64,000 nt of DNA, taken from Opitutus terrae PB90-1 (GTDB lineage: Bacteria; Verrucomicrobiota; Verrucomicrobiia; Opitutales; Opitutaceae). Shown in pieces: positions 43,828 to 52,841 of this stretch. The translations under genes were made by a program, and so were the position numbers. Under the pieces are notes generated by a model. The model was given only the letters and a program-made list of their open reading frames with translations, was not told where the DNA came from and searched no databases. The stretch covers positions 5,651,001 to 5,715,000 of the forward strand of contig NC_010571.1 in NCBI RefSeq assembly GCF_000019965.1, given 5' to 3'. Numbering within the stretch: position 1 is the first letter of the stretch; each line of letters begins with the position of its first letter.

Positions 43828-44187
43828 ATGAACTCGGACCCACTGGATCATTTGCTGCAGGCCTATTCCCAACAACCGCTGCCGCCTCCGCCCGATCGCT
43901 TGACTTCGGGAGTGTGGCGCGAAATCGAACTGCGTCGGCGGCGCTCTTGGTGGCTGGGGATATTTCCAACGCTGAGCTGGCAGGAACTGTTCGCCGAACC
44001 ACGGCTTGCAGTCGCGGGCCTTGCCGTCGCGCTGCTCGCCGGAGTCCTGCCCGCGGCGGCGGCGCGGGTTTCCGCCGATGCTCAGCTCGCGCAGACGTCA
44101 CTTCATTTGGACGTGTTCTCGGCGCATTCACCGGGCATGCCCGCGACGCTGCTGACTAAACGGGCGAACATGGTCGCGCATCGTTGA
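43828..44187 (+). CDS. CnrY-like anti-sigma factor
   Basis: 119 residues. A short cytoplasmic N-terminal part (about 1-55, LLQAYSQQPLPPPPDRL...WREIELRRRR) is followed by one transmembrane helix (LAVAGLAVALLAGVLPAAAA) and about 40 periplasmic residues. Sequence similarity to CnrY is low, and the assignment rests on topology, size and gene order: it precedes a CnrX-like sensor by 3 bp and a CnrH-like sigma factor. It would hold the sigma factor at the membrane until the periplasmic partner binds metal. Confidence 0.68.
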   Translation: MNSDPLDHLLQAYSQQPLPPPPDRLTSGVWREIELRRRRSWWLGIFPTLSWQELFAEPRLAVAGLAVALLAGVLPAAAARVSADAQLAQTSLHLDVFSAHSPGMPATLLTKRANMVAHR

Positions 44188-44190
44188 CCT

Positions 44191-44622
44191 ATGAAGGCCA
44201 TCGTAGGTTTCTTCGTTGCGGTCATCGCCGTGGCTGCGCTTTCGTCGTTCTGCACGCTGCGCTGGGTGGCAGCGCAACCGTCGCCGCTATCCACTGACGC
44301 GCACGAATGGTTGCACGCAGAGCTCAATCTGACGCCGGAACAGCGGAAGGCGATTGAGCCGATCGAAACGCGATTTGCCGCCAGAGAAAAGCAAATGAAG
44401 GCGCAGATGCGCGATGCGAATCACGCACTGGCCGTCGCCATTGGCCGCGGAAAGGCTTACTCGCCTGAAGTCTCCGCCGCGGTGGAGAAGATTCACCATA
44501 TCATGGGAGAGCTCCAGAAGGCATCGATCGAGCACGTCTTCGAAATGCGAGAGGTGCTTACCCCCGAACAGGCGGACAAGCTCCTGAATTTGGCGCAGCG
44601 CGCACTCGATCAGGAACCTTAA
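44191..44622 (+). CDS. CnrX-like periplasmic metal sensor (Metal_resist family)
   Basis: 143 residues. N-terminal membrane anchor ([17 protein letters not shown]), then a helical hairpin domain: HEWLHAELNLTPEQRKAIEPIE (the LxLTPEQ signature), EKQMKAQMRDANHALAVAI, EKIHHIMGELQKASIEHVFEMREVLTPEQ. Histidines and methionines in the last two helices match the metal-site region of CnrX. It sits between anti-sigma and sigma genes. It probably senses Ni, Co or Cu in the periplasm; which one cannot be told. Confidence 0.8.
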   Translation: MKAIVGFFVAVIAVAALSSFCTLRWVAAQPSPLSTDAHEWLHAELNLTPEQRKAIEPIETRFAAREKQMKAQMRDANHALAVAIGRGKAYSPEVSAAVEKIHHIMGELQKASIEHVFEMREVLTPEQADKLLNLAQRALDQEP

Positions 44623-44628
44623 GACGCC

Positions 44629-45207
44629 GTGGACCCGGACCTGCCGCTCATCGAAGCGCTTCAGGCCGGCGATGATTCGGCGCTTAACGAGCTGATCAAC
44701 CGCCACCGCGAACCGCTCCACCGATTCGTTTTCCGCTACTTGCGGGACGAAACCGCCGCCGGCGATGTGGTGCAGGAGACGTTCGTGCGGGTGTATTTCA
44801 AAGCCGGAAAGTTCGCGCCCAAATCGTCGGTCAAAACCTGGATCTACACGATCGGGCTCAATCTCTGCCGCGATTACGGCCGGCGGCTCGGACGCCGGCG
44901 CGCCGATGTATCCCTGGATGCGCCGGCGCACGACGACGGTCCGCGCTTCGAGGTCGCCGACAGCGCGCCCGCCCCATCCGTCAGGGCTGCGGATGCCGAC
45001 CGGTTCAGCCGGTTGCAGGCGGCGATCGACCGGCTGCCAAGAAAACTGAAGGAAGCGTTGGTTCTCTTCGCACTCGAGGGACGCAGCCAGAACGAAATCG
45101 CCGAGTTCCTGCGCATATCGCCTAAGGCCGTTGAGACGCGGGTTTATCATGCGAAAGCGAAATTGCGTGCCGCACTCGGGAGCGAAATGAGTTTCGGCGA
45201 CGCTTGA
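44629..45207 (+). CDS. CnrH-like ECF sigma factor
   Basis: 192 residues from a GTG start. Region 2: REPLHRFVFRYLRDETAAGDVVQETF and SVKTWIYTIGLNLCRDY. Region 4: LPRKLKEALVLFALEGRSQNEIAEF, then LRISPKAVETRVYHAKAKLR. This is a complete ECF sigma factor. With the two upstream genes it reproduces the cnrY-cnrX-cnrH order, but no CzcCBA/CnrCBA efflux genes follow in the window. Its regulon could be the porin, the copper genes or the downstream cytochrome maturation genes. Confidence 0.85.
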   Translation: MDPDLPLIEALQAGDDSALNELINRHREPLHRFVFRYLRDETAAGDVVQETFVRVYFKAGKFAPKSSVKTWIYTIGLNLCRDYGRRLGRRRADVSLDAPAHDDGPRFEVADSAPAPSVRAADADRFSRLQAAIDRLPRKLKEALVLFALEGRSQNEIAEFLRISPKAVETRVYHAKAKLRAALGSEMSFGDA

Positions 45208-45423
45208 TACTTGTTCCATCCCGGGCGGAGCCGAAATCTGCCGCAGAACCAGAGGTCAGAGCATCGCTGCTCCGAATGTAAGCGCCGGCGGACAGGGAAC
45301 GCAGCCCGTTGTTGCCCCGCGGCGACATGGCGGAGACTCGCCAGTCGCGCTGGCGCAGTGTGAGAGAAACGTTTCCGACTTGCCCGTCGCGCGGCGTCCT
45401 GCACGCACGGCCACGCGGCCTGT

Positions 45424-45460
45424 AGAAATGCACAGTCTTTCGCGGATATTGCGGAGAACG
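45424..45460 (+). repeat. AGAAATGCrCAGTCTTTCG motif, copy 1
   Basis: A 37-bp intergenic sequence (AGAAATGCACAGTCTTTCG, then about GATATTGCGGAGAACG) nearly repeated at 62,916-62,952. It lies 32-68 bp upstream of the lipoprotein gene at 45,492. Confidence 0.55.
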
Positions 45461-45491
45461 AGAGCCGTCCATTCTGCGATGCTGGAAACTC

Positions 45492-46121
45492 ATGAAACAA
45501 GCCAGTGGTGAGACCGGTGGCCGAAGGGTCGCTGTGGCGGGGTATGTGGGCGCCGCGTTAGCGGTCGGGCTTCTTTCCGGCTGCAACGAGCGGCGGATCG
45601 AAAGTTACGAGATCGCGAAAGAGTCTGTGCCTGCCGCCGCAGCGAGTCAGGCGGGACACGCCCGCGATCACGCTGCGCCAGCCGCGGCAGCCGAGGCGGC
45701 TGGTCCGCTCATATGGGTACCGCAGTCGCACTGGAAAGCGAAGCCGCCGTCCGCGATGCGAGTGGCGAGTTTCGGCGTGCCGATGACCGATGGCACTGAG
45801 GCCGACCTTGCGATTTCCGTGCTCGGCGGCACGGCGGGCGGGCTGACGGCCAACGTGAACCGGTGGCGCGCTCAGCTCGGCTTGCCGGAGCTGGGCGCGG
45901 ACGAAATCGCGCGCATGGCAGAGACGATACCCGCCAGCGGTATTACATTTACACTCTTCGATCTCGCCGGGAAGGCGAACGGCACAGAGGCGCGCATGCT
46001 TGCCGCTGTGGCCGGGTTTGAAGGGCAAACCTGGTTCTTCAAACTGACCGGGCACGATCACTGCATCGGCATGGAGAAGCCCGCATTCGCCGCGTTTCTG
46101 CGTTCCGTTAAAACCCGCTGA
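45492..46121 (+). CDS. Lipoprotein of unknown function, upstream of resB
   Basis: 209 residues with lipobox LLSGC (residue 31). After a flexible Ala/His-rich linker comes a domain starting LIWVPQSHWKAKPPSAMR, with SFGVPMTDGTEADLAIS and WFFKLTGHDHCIGMEK near the end. This type of lipoprotein often precedes ResB in verrucomicrobia and planctomycetes. It ends 3 bp before resB, so it probably acts in the same cytochrome maturation or haem pathway. The last Cys-His region might bind haem or metal, which is speculation. Confidence 0.72.
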   Translation: MKQASGETGGRRVAVAGYVGAALAVGLLSGCNERRIESYEIAKESVPAAAASQAGHARDHAAPAAAAEAAGPLIWVPQSHWKAKPPSAMRVASFGVPMTDGTEADLAISVLGGTAGGLTANVNRWRAQLGLPELGADEIARMAETIPASGITFTLFDLAGKANGTEARMLAAVAGFEGQTWFFKLTGHDHCIGMEKPAFAAFLRSVKTR

Positions 46122-46124
46122 TCC

Positions 46125-47300
46125 ATGCGCCGATTTCTCTCTTCCCCGATCGCGCTCTTCACCTCGCTTCGCCTCACGGTCGTGCTGATCGTGCTGTCGA
46201 TATTGCTGGTGGTCGCGGCGACGCTCGACCAGGTGAACCTAGGTCTGCTCGCCGTGCAGGAAAAATACCTGCGCGCGTTCATCGTGTTCGGCCGGCTGCC
46301 CGGCACTAACATTGCCGTGCCGCTTTTTCCCGGCGGCTATCTCATCGGAGGGCTGCTGCTGCTCAACCTGATTGCGGCGCACGTTTACCGCTTCCGCTTT
46401 TCGTGGCGAAGCGCGGGCGTGCAGCTCACGCATGCCGGGTTAATCCTATTGCTTTTCGGCGAATTGCTGACCGGCCTCTGGCAGCGCGAGAGTCTGTTGC
46501 AGCTTCGCGAGGGCGAAACGCGTCGGTATATGGAGGACTTCCAGCGCAACGAACTCGTCATCATCGACACGAGCGGCGAGAAGACCGATCGCGTCGTTTC
46601 GATTCCCGAGGCGCTGCTCGTCGGGCGCGGCGCGATTCAGGACCCGGCGCTGCCGTTTCAGCTTCGTGTCACCGATTACGCGCCGAATGCGGAGTTGCAG
46701 ATGCGCAGCCAGTCGCCGCATGCGCCGCCGAGTCCGGCGACGGCGGGCGTCGGTCCGCGGATCGCGGTGCAGCGGTTGAAGCAGGTTTCGAAGTCCGACG
46801 AGCGCAGGGTGCCCGCAGCTTTCGTCGAGATCACCGCCGCACACTCGCTCGGGACCTGGCTGGTATCTCCCGGTCTGGCGGAGCCGCAGTCCTTCACCCA
46901 CGAGGGACGCACATACCAGATCGGAATGCGGGCGAAACGCTACTACGTGCCCTACAGCGTCACGCTGCTGCAGGTCACGCACGACACCTATCCCGGTTCG
47001 GACATTCCGAAAAACTTCGCGAGCCGCGTACGCGTGCGCAGCGACGACCGTCGTGACGATCGTGAGGTGACGATCTTCATGAACAATCCGCTGCGCTACC
47101 GCGGGCTCACGTTTTACCAGCACCAGATGAACAAGGCCGAGGGTTTCACGGGACTGCAGGTGGTGCGCAACCCGAGTTGGGTCCTGCCGTATGTCTCGTC
47201 AGCGATGATGGGCCTCGGGCTCGCCGTCCAATTCGGTTTACACCTCATCGGTTTCGTTCGCCGCCGCCCGGCCGGGAATCGCCGGGCGCTCGCCACATGA
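46125..47300 (+). CDS. resB: Cytochrome c biogenesis protein ResB
   Basis: 391 residues. The start FTSLRLTVVLIVLSILLVVAATL is the ResB first helix, with further helices at about 65-85, 90-108 and at the C-terminus (VSSAMMGLGLAVQFGLHLIGF). The large periplasmic domain contains VTIFMNNPLRYRGLTFYQ, the family signature. System II cytochrome c maturation: ResB with CcsA delivers haem across the membrane to apocytochromes. It overlaps ccsA by 4 bp. Confidence 0.88.
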   Translation: MRRFLSSPIALFTSLRLTVVLIVLSILLVVAATLDQVNLGLLAVQEKYLRAFIVFGRLPGTNIAVPLFPGGYLIGGLLLLNLIAAHVYRFRFSWRSAGVQLTHAGLILLLFGELLTGLWQRESLLQLREGETRRYMEDFQRNELVIIDTSGEKTDRVVSIPEALLVGRGAIQDPALPFQLRVTDYAPNAELQMRSQSPHAPPSPATAGVGPRIAVQRLKQVSKSDERRVPAAFVEITAAHSLGTWLVSPGLAEPQSFTHEGRTYQIGMRAKRYYVPYSVTLLQVTHDTYPGSDIPKNFASRVRVRSDDRRDDREVTIFMNNPLRYRGLTFYQHQMNKAEGFTGLQVVRNPSWVLPYVSSAMMGLGLAVQFGLHLIGFVRRRPAGNRRALAT

Positions 47301-49234
47301 AAAAATACCTCCCGCTCTCCGTCGTGCTGATCGTGGTGATCGGCGTCGCCAGCACGTTGCTGCCGCCGCGCGCCAAATCCGACTTCGATGTCGCGTCGTT
47401 CGGTCGGCTTCCAGTGCTGCTCAACGGCCGGCTGAAGCCGTTCGACACCGTCGCACGCACGTCGCTCCTCATGTTGCAGGGGCGCCAGCGTGTGGCCACG
47501 CCCGAAGGCCGCGCGCTGCAACCGATCGAGTGGCTGCTCGACGTGCTCTACGCACCAGCCGCCGCCGATACCTACCGGCATTTCCTGATCGAGAATCCGG
47601 AGGTGCTCGAGCTGTTCAAATTGCGGCCGGCCGACGGCGACGGCGGAAAGCGCTTCTCGTATGCGCAGCTCGCAGCGGGTGTTTCCGAAGTGGAGCGACA
47701 GGCGAAGCTGGCGGACGAGGTCGAGCCGGCCCGCCGGACGCCATTCCAAGCGCAGGTTCTCCAGTTGCGCAATCGTCTGATCCTTTACCAGCGACTGAAA
47801 TACACAATGCAGCCCGATGCCACGCCCGGCTTTTTTTCGGATGTCGTGGCGCTTGAGGCGGCGCTGCCGGCGAACCTCGCGGCGGTGCGCGCGCGACAGC
47901 GCGGCCAACCCCATGACGAAGCCGCGGTCGCGCGGATGGCTGCATTTGTTCGGCAGTTCGACTTCATGGCATCGGCCGGCTATCTGATCGCTGTTCCGTC
48001 CGCCGGAGCGGATGCAGACATGAACAACTGGAAAACGCCCGGGCAGGCACTGGTCGATTCGATCGAGGCCGGCAAAGTGAATTTGACCGTCCTTGCGTAT
48101 GCGCAAGCGGGCAAAAATTGGGGGTCGGCCGGCCCGGGCGGGACGAAAGCAGCAGGATTCAACGTCGCCGTGGCGACACTGCACGAGCGATTTGACGAGC
48201 GGTATGCCACCGCCCTCGCCAAGGCGGGCGTGGAGACCCGCTTCAACTCCGCGCAGCCTTTCTACACCAGCATGGTGTTGTTTGTGATGGCGGCGATCGC
48301 GGCGCTGGTCTCGTGGCTCGCGTGGCCCGACGGGCTGCGCCGCATCGCGTTCTGGCTCGTGGCGCTCGCGTTTGTCCTGACGACTGCCGGCATCGCCACG
48401 CGCATGTGGATCGAAGGCCGGCCACCCGTCACGAATCTCTACTCGTCGGCGCTTTTCGTCGGCTGGGTGGCGGTAGCGTTGTGCCTCGTCATCGAAGCGA
48501 TCTACAAAAATGCGGTGGCGAGCGTGGCGGCGGCGGCCGTGGGTTTCTGCGCCCTTGTGATCGCCCATCATCTCTCGATGGGTGGCGACACGATGGAAAT
48601 GATGCGCGCGGTTCTCGACTCGAATTTCTGGCTCGCGACGCACGTCGTCACGATGGCCATGGGCTACGGCGCGGCGTTCCTCGCCGGATTTCTCGCGATC
48701 ATCTACATCGTTCGCGGCGCGTTCACGAAATCGCTCGATCGCCGCACCGCCGACGGACTCGTGCGGATGGTTTACGGCGTCGTGTGCTTCGCGACGTTGT
48801 TTAACCTCGCGGGCACCGTCCTCGGTGGCATCTGGGCGGATCAGTCTTGGGGGCGCTTCTGGGGCTGGGACCCGAAGGAGAACGGCGCGCTCGTGATCGT
48901 GCTGTGGTATTCGCTCATCCTGCACGCGCGCTGGGCCGGCATGGTGCGCCAGCGCGGGCTGATGAACCTCGCCGTGTTCGGCAACGTCGTTACGGCGGCC
49001 AGCTGGTTCGGCGTGAACATGCTCGGAGTTGGGCTGCACAGCTACGGCTTCACCAACTCGGCGGCGTTCTGGCTGGTGGCGTTCACGTTGAGCCAGCTGG
49101 CAGTGATGATGATTGCGGCGCTGCCACTCGAGAAATGGCGCAGTGGCGCCGCGATCTTCGGCCCGGTGCCTTCGCCGCGCGAACGCGCGCCGATCGCTGG
49201 CGAAGCCGAGGCGCTCCAAGGGGCCGCGCGTTAA
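47297..49234 (+). CDS. ccsA: Cytochrome c biogenesis protein CcsA/ResC with N-terminal extension
   Basis: 645 residues. The C-terminal ~300 residues are the CcsA/ResC haem channel: many helices, conserved histidines in IAHHLSMGGD and ATHVVTMAMG, and the tryptophan-rich haem-binding motif WGRFWGWDPKENGAL. The N-terminal half has one anchor helix and a roughly 280-residue periplasmic domain (LPVLLNGRLKPFDTVARTSLL) typical of this phylum's long form. ATG 47,297 overlaps resB's TGA. It should serve the cytochrome at 31,910 among others. Confidence 0.9.
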   Translation: MKKYLPLSVVLIVVIGVASTLLPPRAKSDFDVASFGRLPVLLNGRLKPFDTVARTSLLMLQGRQRVATPEGRALQPIEWLLDVLYAPAAADTYRHFLIENPEVLELFKLRPADGDGGKRFSYAQLAAGVSEVERQAKLADEVEPARRTPFQAQVLQLRNRLILYQRLKYTMQPDATPGFFSDVVALEAALPANLAAVRARQRGQPHDEAAVARMAAFVRQFDFMASAGYLIAVPSAGADADMNNWKTPGQALVDSIEAGKVNLTVLAYAQAGKNWGSAGPGGTKAAGFNVAVATLHERFDERYATALAKAGVETRFNSAQPFYTSMVLFVMAAIAALVSWLAWPDGLRRIAFWLVALAFVLTTAGIATRMWIEGRPPVTNLYSSALFVGWVAVALCLVIEAIYKNAVASVAAAAVGFCALVIAHHLSMGGDTMEMMRAVLDSNFWLATHVVTMAMGYGAAFLAGFLAIIYIVRGAFTKSLDRRTADGLVRMVYGVVCFATLFNLAGTVLGGIWADQSWGRFWGWDPKENGALVIVLWYSLILHARWAGMVRQRGLMNLAVFGNVVTAASWFGVNMLGVGLHSYGFTNSAAFWLVAFTLSQLAVMMIAALPLEKWRSGAAIFGPVPSPRERAPIAGEAEALQGAAR

Positions 49235-49310
49235 ATTTCGTTCCTGTGACTCATGAAAAACATCTCACGAGCCAACGGGTTTGTTCGAATAATTGCCGCC
49301 CCTCGGGCTA

Positions 49311-49406
49311 ATGGCCGTGCTGCTCTTTGCCGCCGGCTGCCAGTCGATGCATTTTTCTCCGTCTGGGTCGCCGTATTCGACGCCGTCGTCAGGACACCAC
49401 CACTAG
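49311..49406 (+). CDS. Tiny lipoprotein-like ORF ending in HHH
   Basis: 31 codons: MAVLLFAAGC as a minimal lipobox signal, a Ser/Pro-rich middle (MHFSPSGSPYSTPSSG) and a terminal HHH. No ribosome-binding site is clear; an ATG 59 bp upstream in another frame (49,253) suggests that the signal peptide could be longer if a frameshift were repaired. Resembles the better supported lipoprotein at 59,634-59,777, which also carries HHH. Low confidence alone. Confidence 0.4.
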   Translation: MAVLLFAAGCQSMHFSPSGSPYSTPSSGHHH

Positions 49407-49502
49407 GGCTGGCGGACGGCGCGTCCGCAATTCGTCCTTCTTCCGCGGGCGAACCGTTTACAGTTCCAGCCACGCGCTGCAATCGCGTCGGGAATTTCCA
49501 CT

Positions 49503-50489
49503 ATGACCAAAATACTCAACGACATTACCGGAACCATTGGCAATACCCCTCTCGTGCGGCTCAATCGCACCGCGGTCGCGCACCGCGTCCAGGCTGAAGT
49601 CTTGCTGAAACTCGAATTTTTCAATCCGCTCTCCAGCGTCAAGGATCGCATCGGCTGGGCGATGATCGAAGACGGGCTCGCGTGCGGCCGGATCACGAGC
49701 GACACCGTCCTTATCGAACCGACCAGCGGCAACACGGGCATCGCGCTGGCGTTCGTCGCCGCGGCGAAGGGAATTGAACTGGTTCTTACCATGCCGGAGA
49801 CGATGTCTCACGAGCGGCGAAAGATGCTGAAGATCCTCGGGGCGCGCCTTGTGCTCACGGAGGGAGCGAAAGGGATGAAAGGTGCGATCGCCAAGGCCGA
49901 GGAGCTCGCGAGCATAATCCCGAACGCCGTCATCCTTCAGCAGTTCGCGAATCCGGCGAATCCGGCCGTTCACCGCCGCACCACGGCCGAGGAGATCTGG
50001 CGCGATACCGACGGCAAGGTGGACATCGTGGTCGCCGGCGTCGGCACCGGGGGCACGATCACCGGCGTCGGCGAGGTGCTCAAAGCGCGCAAACCTGGTA
50101 TAAGCGTGGTGGCGGTGGAACCCGACGGCTCGCCCGTGCTCTCCGGCGGCCAGCCCGGACCGCACAAGCTCCAAGGCATCGGCGCCGGCTTCGTGCCCCA
50201 GGTTCTCAACACGACGATCTACGATGAAATCATTCGCGTGAAAGAGACCGAGGCGGGCTCGCTCTCTAAGCAGATCAACCAACTCGACGGCATTCCGGTT
50301 GGAATCTCGTCGGGCGCCGTGGCGTGGGCGGCGCTGCAACTCGCGCAGCGCCCGGAAAACACGGGCAAGTTGATCGTCGCGATCATGCCGTCTTCGAGCG
50401 AACGCTATCTTTCGTCGTGGCTGTTCGGAGACATCAACACCGAGACCGACTCGCTCGACGACCTGTTGCCAGCCGGCGGCCCCGCGTGA
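49503..50489 (+). CDS. cysK: Cysteine synthase
   Basis: 328 residues, full length for CysK. N-terminus [18 protein letters not shown] lysine in [11 protein letters not shown] (about residue 44), substrate loop [12 protein letters not shown], phosphate-binding [12 protein letters not shown] and the C-terminal SSGAVAWAA. Makes cysteine from O-acetylserine and sulfide. Placement close to metal resistance and cytochrome genes may be chance, although cysteine supply matters for thiol-rich proteins. Confidence 0.94.
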   Translation: MTKILNDITGTIGNTPLVRLNRTAVAHRVQAEVLLKLEFFNPLSSVKDRIGWAMIEDGLACGRITSDTVLIEPTSGNTGIALAFVAAAKGIELVLTMPETMSHERRKMLKILGARLVLTEGAKGMKGAIAKAEELASIIPNAVILQQFANPANPAVHRRTTAEEIWRDTDGKVDIVVAGVGTGGTITGVGEVLKARKPGISVVAVEPDGSPVLSGGQPGPHKLQGIGAGFVPQVLNTTIYDEIIRVKETEAGSLSKQINQLDGIPVGISSGAVAWAALQLAQRPENTGKLIVAIMPSSSERYLSSWLFGDINTETDSLDDLLPAGGPA

Positions 50490-50577
50490 TGCGCTCGCCC
50501 ATCTTCACCTCCGTATCGGCCAGCGGGATCGAGGTCCCCGTCGACGATCCGGGCCGCGCGTCCAGCATTGCCGCCAG

Positions 50578-51621
50578 ATGAATCTTATCGACAACGAATC
50601 GATCGGGCCATCGACCGGCGAAGTCCTCTCTCGACGATCGAGCGCGCGGGACGCCGCTGAATCCGACGGTCGCTCCAGCCTCCAAATTTATCTTCAGGAT
50701 ATCGGCCAGACCCCGCTGCTCACCGCGCGGGAGGAATTCGCGCTCGCGGAACGCGTCCGGCGGGGCGATGCCGGCGCCCGTGACCACATGATCCGGGCCA
50801 ACCTGCGACTGGTCGTCAGGATCGCCAAAGACTATGCGCAGTATGGCCTGCCGCTCGCGGACCTCATCAGCGAGGGCAACGTCGGTCTCATCCATGCTGT
50901 TGATCGCTTCGACCCGCGAATCGGTGGCAAACTTTCGACCTATGCCGCATGGTGGATCCGACAGGCCATCCGTCGCGCCTTTGCGCATCACGCCCGGGCG
51001 ATCCGGCTGCCGGTTCACATGCTCGACCGAATCGCCCGGCTTAGGCGGGCGCAAGCGTCTTTGAGCGAGCAATTCGGACGGGAGGCGACCACCGACGAAC
51101 TCGCGGCCGAGTTACAGGCACCCGTGGAGAAGATCGCGCTCTGGAAGTCGGCCGGCGACGCTCCGTTTTCCCTCGATGCCGCGGTCGGGACCGGAAGCGA
51201 ATCGAGGCGGCTGTCCGAAACTATCCGCGACGAACGCGCGCCCACGGCTTTCACGCAGTTGCGAGATGCCACGACCGCACGCGATCTGCGCGCGATCATC
51301 GCCACCCTAGACGTACGCGAGGCCACCATCCTCCGGCTGCGCTTTGGATTGGATGGCGACGAGCCGCAGACGCTCCACGCGGTGAGCCTCCGGTTTGGCA
51401 TCACGCGCGAACGAGTCCGCCAGTTGGAACGGCGAGCCCTCCAAAATGTGCGGAATGCCTGGGCGTTTCGGGAGCGGATCCGCACCCGGGAGGAAATCGC
51501 GCTCGACGAGCGCCATCACCGGCTGAGGGCGGTCGTGCGGGAGTTCGTTGCAGCCAGGCCCGCTAGACGCAGCCGCCCCGTAGGATGGAATCTTCGATCC
51601 CTCGGTGCGTCTGATCGGTGA
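50578..51621 (+). CDS. Primary-type sigma-70 factor (RpoD/SigA-like, short)
   Basis: 347 residues. Region 1.2 ([19 protein letters not shown]), region 2 ([21 protein letters not shown] then [17 protein letters not shown] and [12 protein letters not shown]), region 3 ([16 protein letters not shown]) and region 4 ([36 protein letters not shown]). There is no long N-terminal region 1.1 or non-conserved insert, so it is an alternative group 2-like sigma factor rather than the housekeeping one. The last 50 residues are an unusual basic extension. Confidence 0.9.
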   Translation: MNLIDNESIGPSTGEVLSRRSSARDAAESDGRSSLQIYLQDIGQTPLLTAREEFALAERVRRGDAGARDHMIRANLRLVVRIAKDYAQYGLPLADLISEGNVGLIHAVDRFDPRIGGKLSTYAAWWIRQAIRRAFAHHARAIRLPVHMLDRIARLRRAQASLSEQFGREATTDELAAELQAPVEKIALWKSAGDAPFSLDAAVGTGSESRRLSETIRDERAPTAFTQLRDATTARDLRAIIATLDVREATILRLRFGLDGDEPQTLHAVSLRFGITRERVRQLERRALQNVRNAWAFRERIRTREEIALDERHHRLRAVVREFVAARPARRSRPVGWNLRSLGASDR

Positions 51622-51784
51622 GCGTTCTTCGGATGGACGTCGACGCGGACAACAATCGAATCAATGGAGCGAAGTACCTCTGCGACCCCGCGGCCCGAGC
51701 AAGGGCACGGAATGGCGACTCCAACGACGATGAGAAGCCGAGGCAGCTCTCGCGCTTTGCGACCGTTTTGAGCCGGCGAAGCCA

Positions 51785-51967
51785 ATGACAACCAGCCAAG
51801 CCCACGCCGTGCAGGAGGCCGCGAAGAAGCTCACCCCCGAACAGCTTGAGATCGTCGTACGTGTCGCAGTGGCAGCACGGGAAGACGGCTTAAGCATCCT
51901 GGATGCCCAGGCGAAGGGGTTGAGGGAGGCGATCGGCTTCAAGCTACCTCAGCCTGACGCCAACTAA
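51785..51967 (+). CDS. Small helical protein, unknown
   Basis: 60 residues: AVQEAAKKLTPEQLEIVVRVAVAAREDGLSILDAQ followed by a short tail. Predicted two or three amphipathic helices; no signal or motif known to me. Codon usage looks normal for the region. Weak upstream ribosome-binding site, so moderate confidence. Confidence 0.5.
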   Translation: MTTSQAHAVQEAAKKLTPEQLEIVVRVAVAAREDGLSILDAQAKGLREAIGFKLPQPDAN

Positions 51968-52607
51968 ACCCACGGGCCGATTGTTCCCACGAGGTTGATT
52001 TCCGGGCGTGCCGAACCTGGCGTCCAAATTGAACGGGCGGTCATCTGGGGGATAACTCATACCCATATCCATGAAAAAATGCGGCATCGCGCTGGACCAC
52101 TTTGAGCGGAGAATACGGCGACCGTGAAACCTCTGGCATCAAGGTTGTTCGTGCCGGGCACTGTTTTGCTGGTGGGCATATAGGTACCCGCCGCGAGGTG
52201 CCACGCGGAGTAAGGCCGGATGTCGGTGGACCGACTCCAGATCTGAACCGATGGTGTCGCGAGCGCGGCTGTGGCGCTGCGAGGAGTGCGGCGATGGCGA
52301 GTGAGCTGGCGTGATGCGGCTTCATGATGGATTGCGCGGCTTATGCAGCTCACGCGCCACCTGGTGTGTCGCTCGCACAAATCTGAAAATCTGCGCAATG
52401 ATTCTCGAAAAATGCACCTTCGCGTGGACGCGTTTGTGACTGACGCCGTCGCGCCGCGGACCTGCGCTCGCGTGTGGCACCGACATCGATGTGGCGCGTG
52501 AGGGGTTTGCGTGGCCCCGCCGTTCAAGAGTGCATGAAGTTCCGCACACAAGTCCGGCGATCCTGCGGGGAATCGCCGCAACGGATTCTGCGATACTGAC
52601 CGCGTCG
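51968..52607. other. ~640 bp without a supported gene
   Basis: Open frames exist on both strands but lack credible starts. Holds one AAAATCTGCGCA sequence at 52,389-52,400 similar to that at 59,478-59,489, followed by CTCGAAAAATGCACC. Otherwise I see nothing. Confidence 0.45.
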
Positions 52608-52841
52608 ATGAAGACCCACCCGATGAAACCGCCCGTCTCGCTTCCGCCCGGCGCCATGGAGATTTCCTGTGAAATCCCGGCGTGGCCGCATCCAGGCTTC
52701 GGCCGCGACGGGCGCAGGATTTTCGGATTCCAATGCGACGATGACGGCGTAATGCCGGTGTTCTACCGTCAGCGGCTGCGTGAAGGCATCACGTTGCACC
52801 GAATCGTGGCGGCACGCGCGACGAACGGCGACCGGCCATGA
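52608..52841 (+). CDS. Small hypothetical protein
   Basis: 77 residues starting MKTHPMKPPVSLPPGAME; the rest (HPGFGRDGRRIFGFQCDDDG, VMPVFYRQRLREG) is likely a small beta-rich fold. It stops 3 bp into the next, broken gene (ATGA overlap at 52,838), which suggests an original operon. No family recognised. Confidence 0.45.
   Translation: MKTHPMKPPVSLPPGAMEISCEIPAWPHPGFGRDGRRIFGFQCDDDGVMPVFYRQRLREGITLHRIVAARATNGDRP

Noticed and set aside
45240-45420. Possible gene between the ECF sigma and lipoprotein genes
   Set aside because: Only short frames in conflicting directions; no start signals.
47114-49219. 701-codon open frame on the minus strand
   Set aside because: Antisense of ccsA, a clear gene; long reverse frames are common in GC-rich coding DNA, and the product has no recognisable domain.
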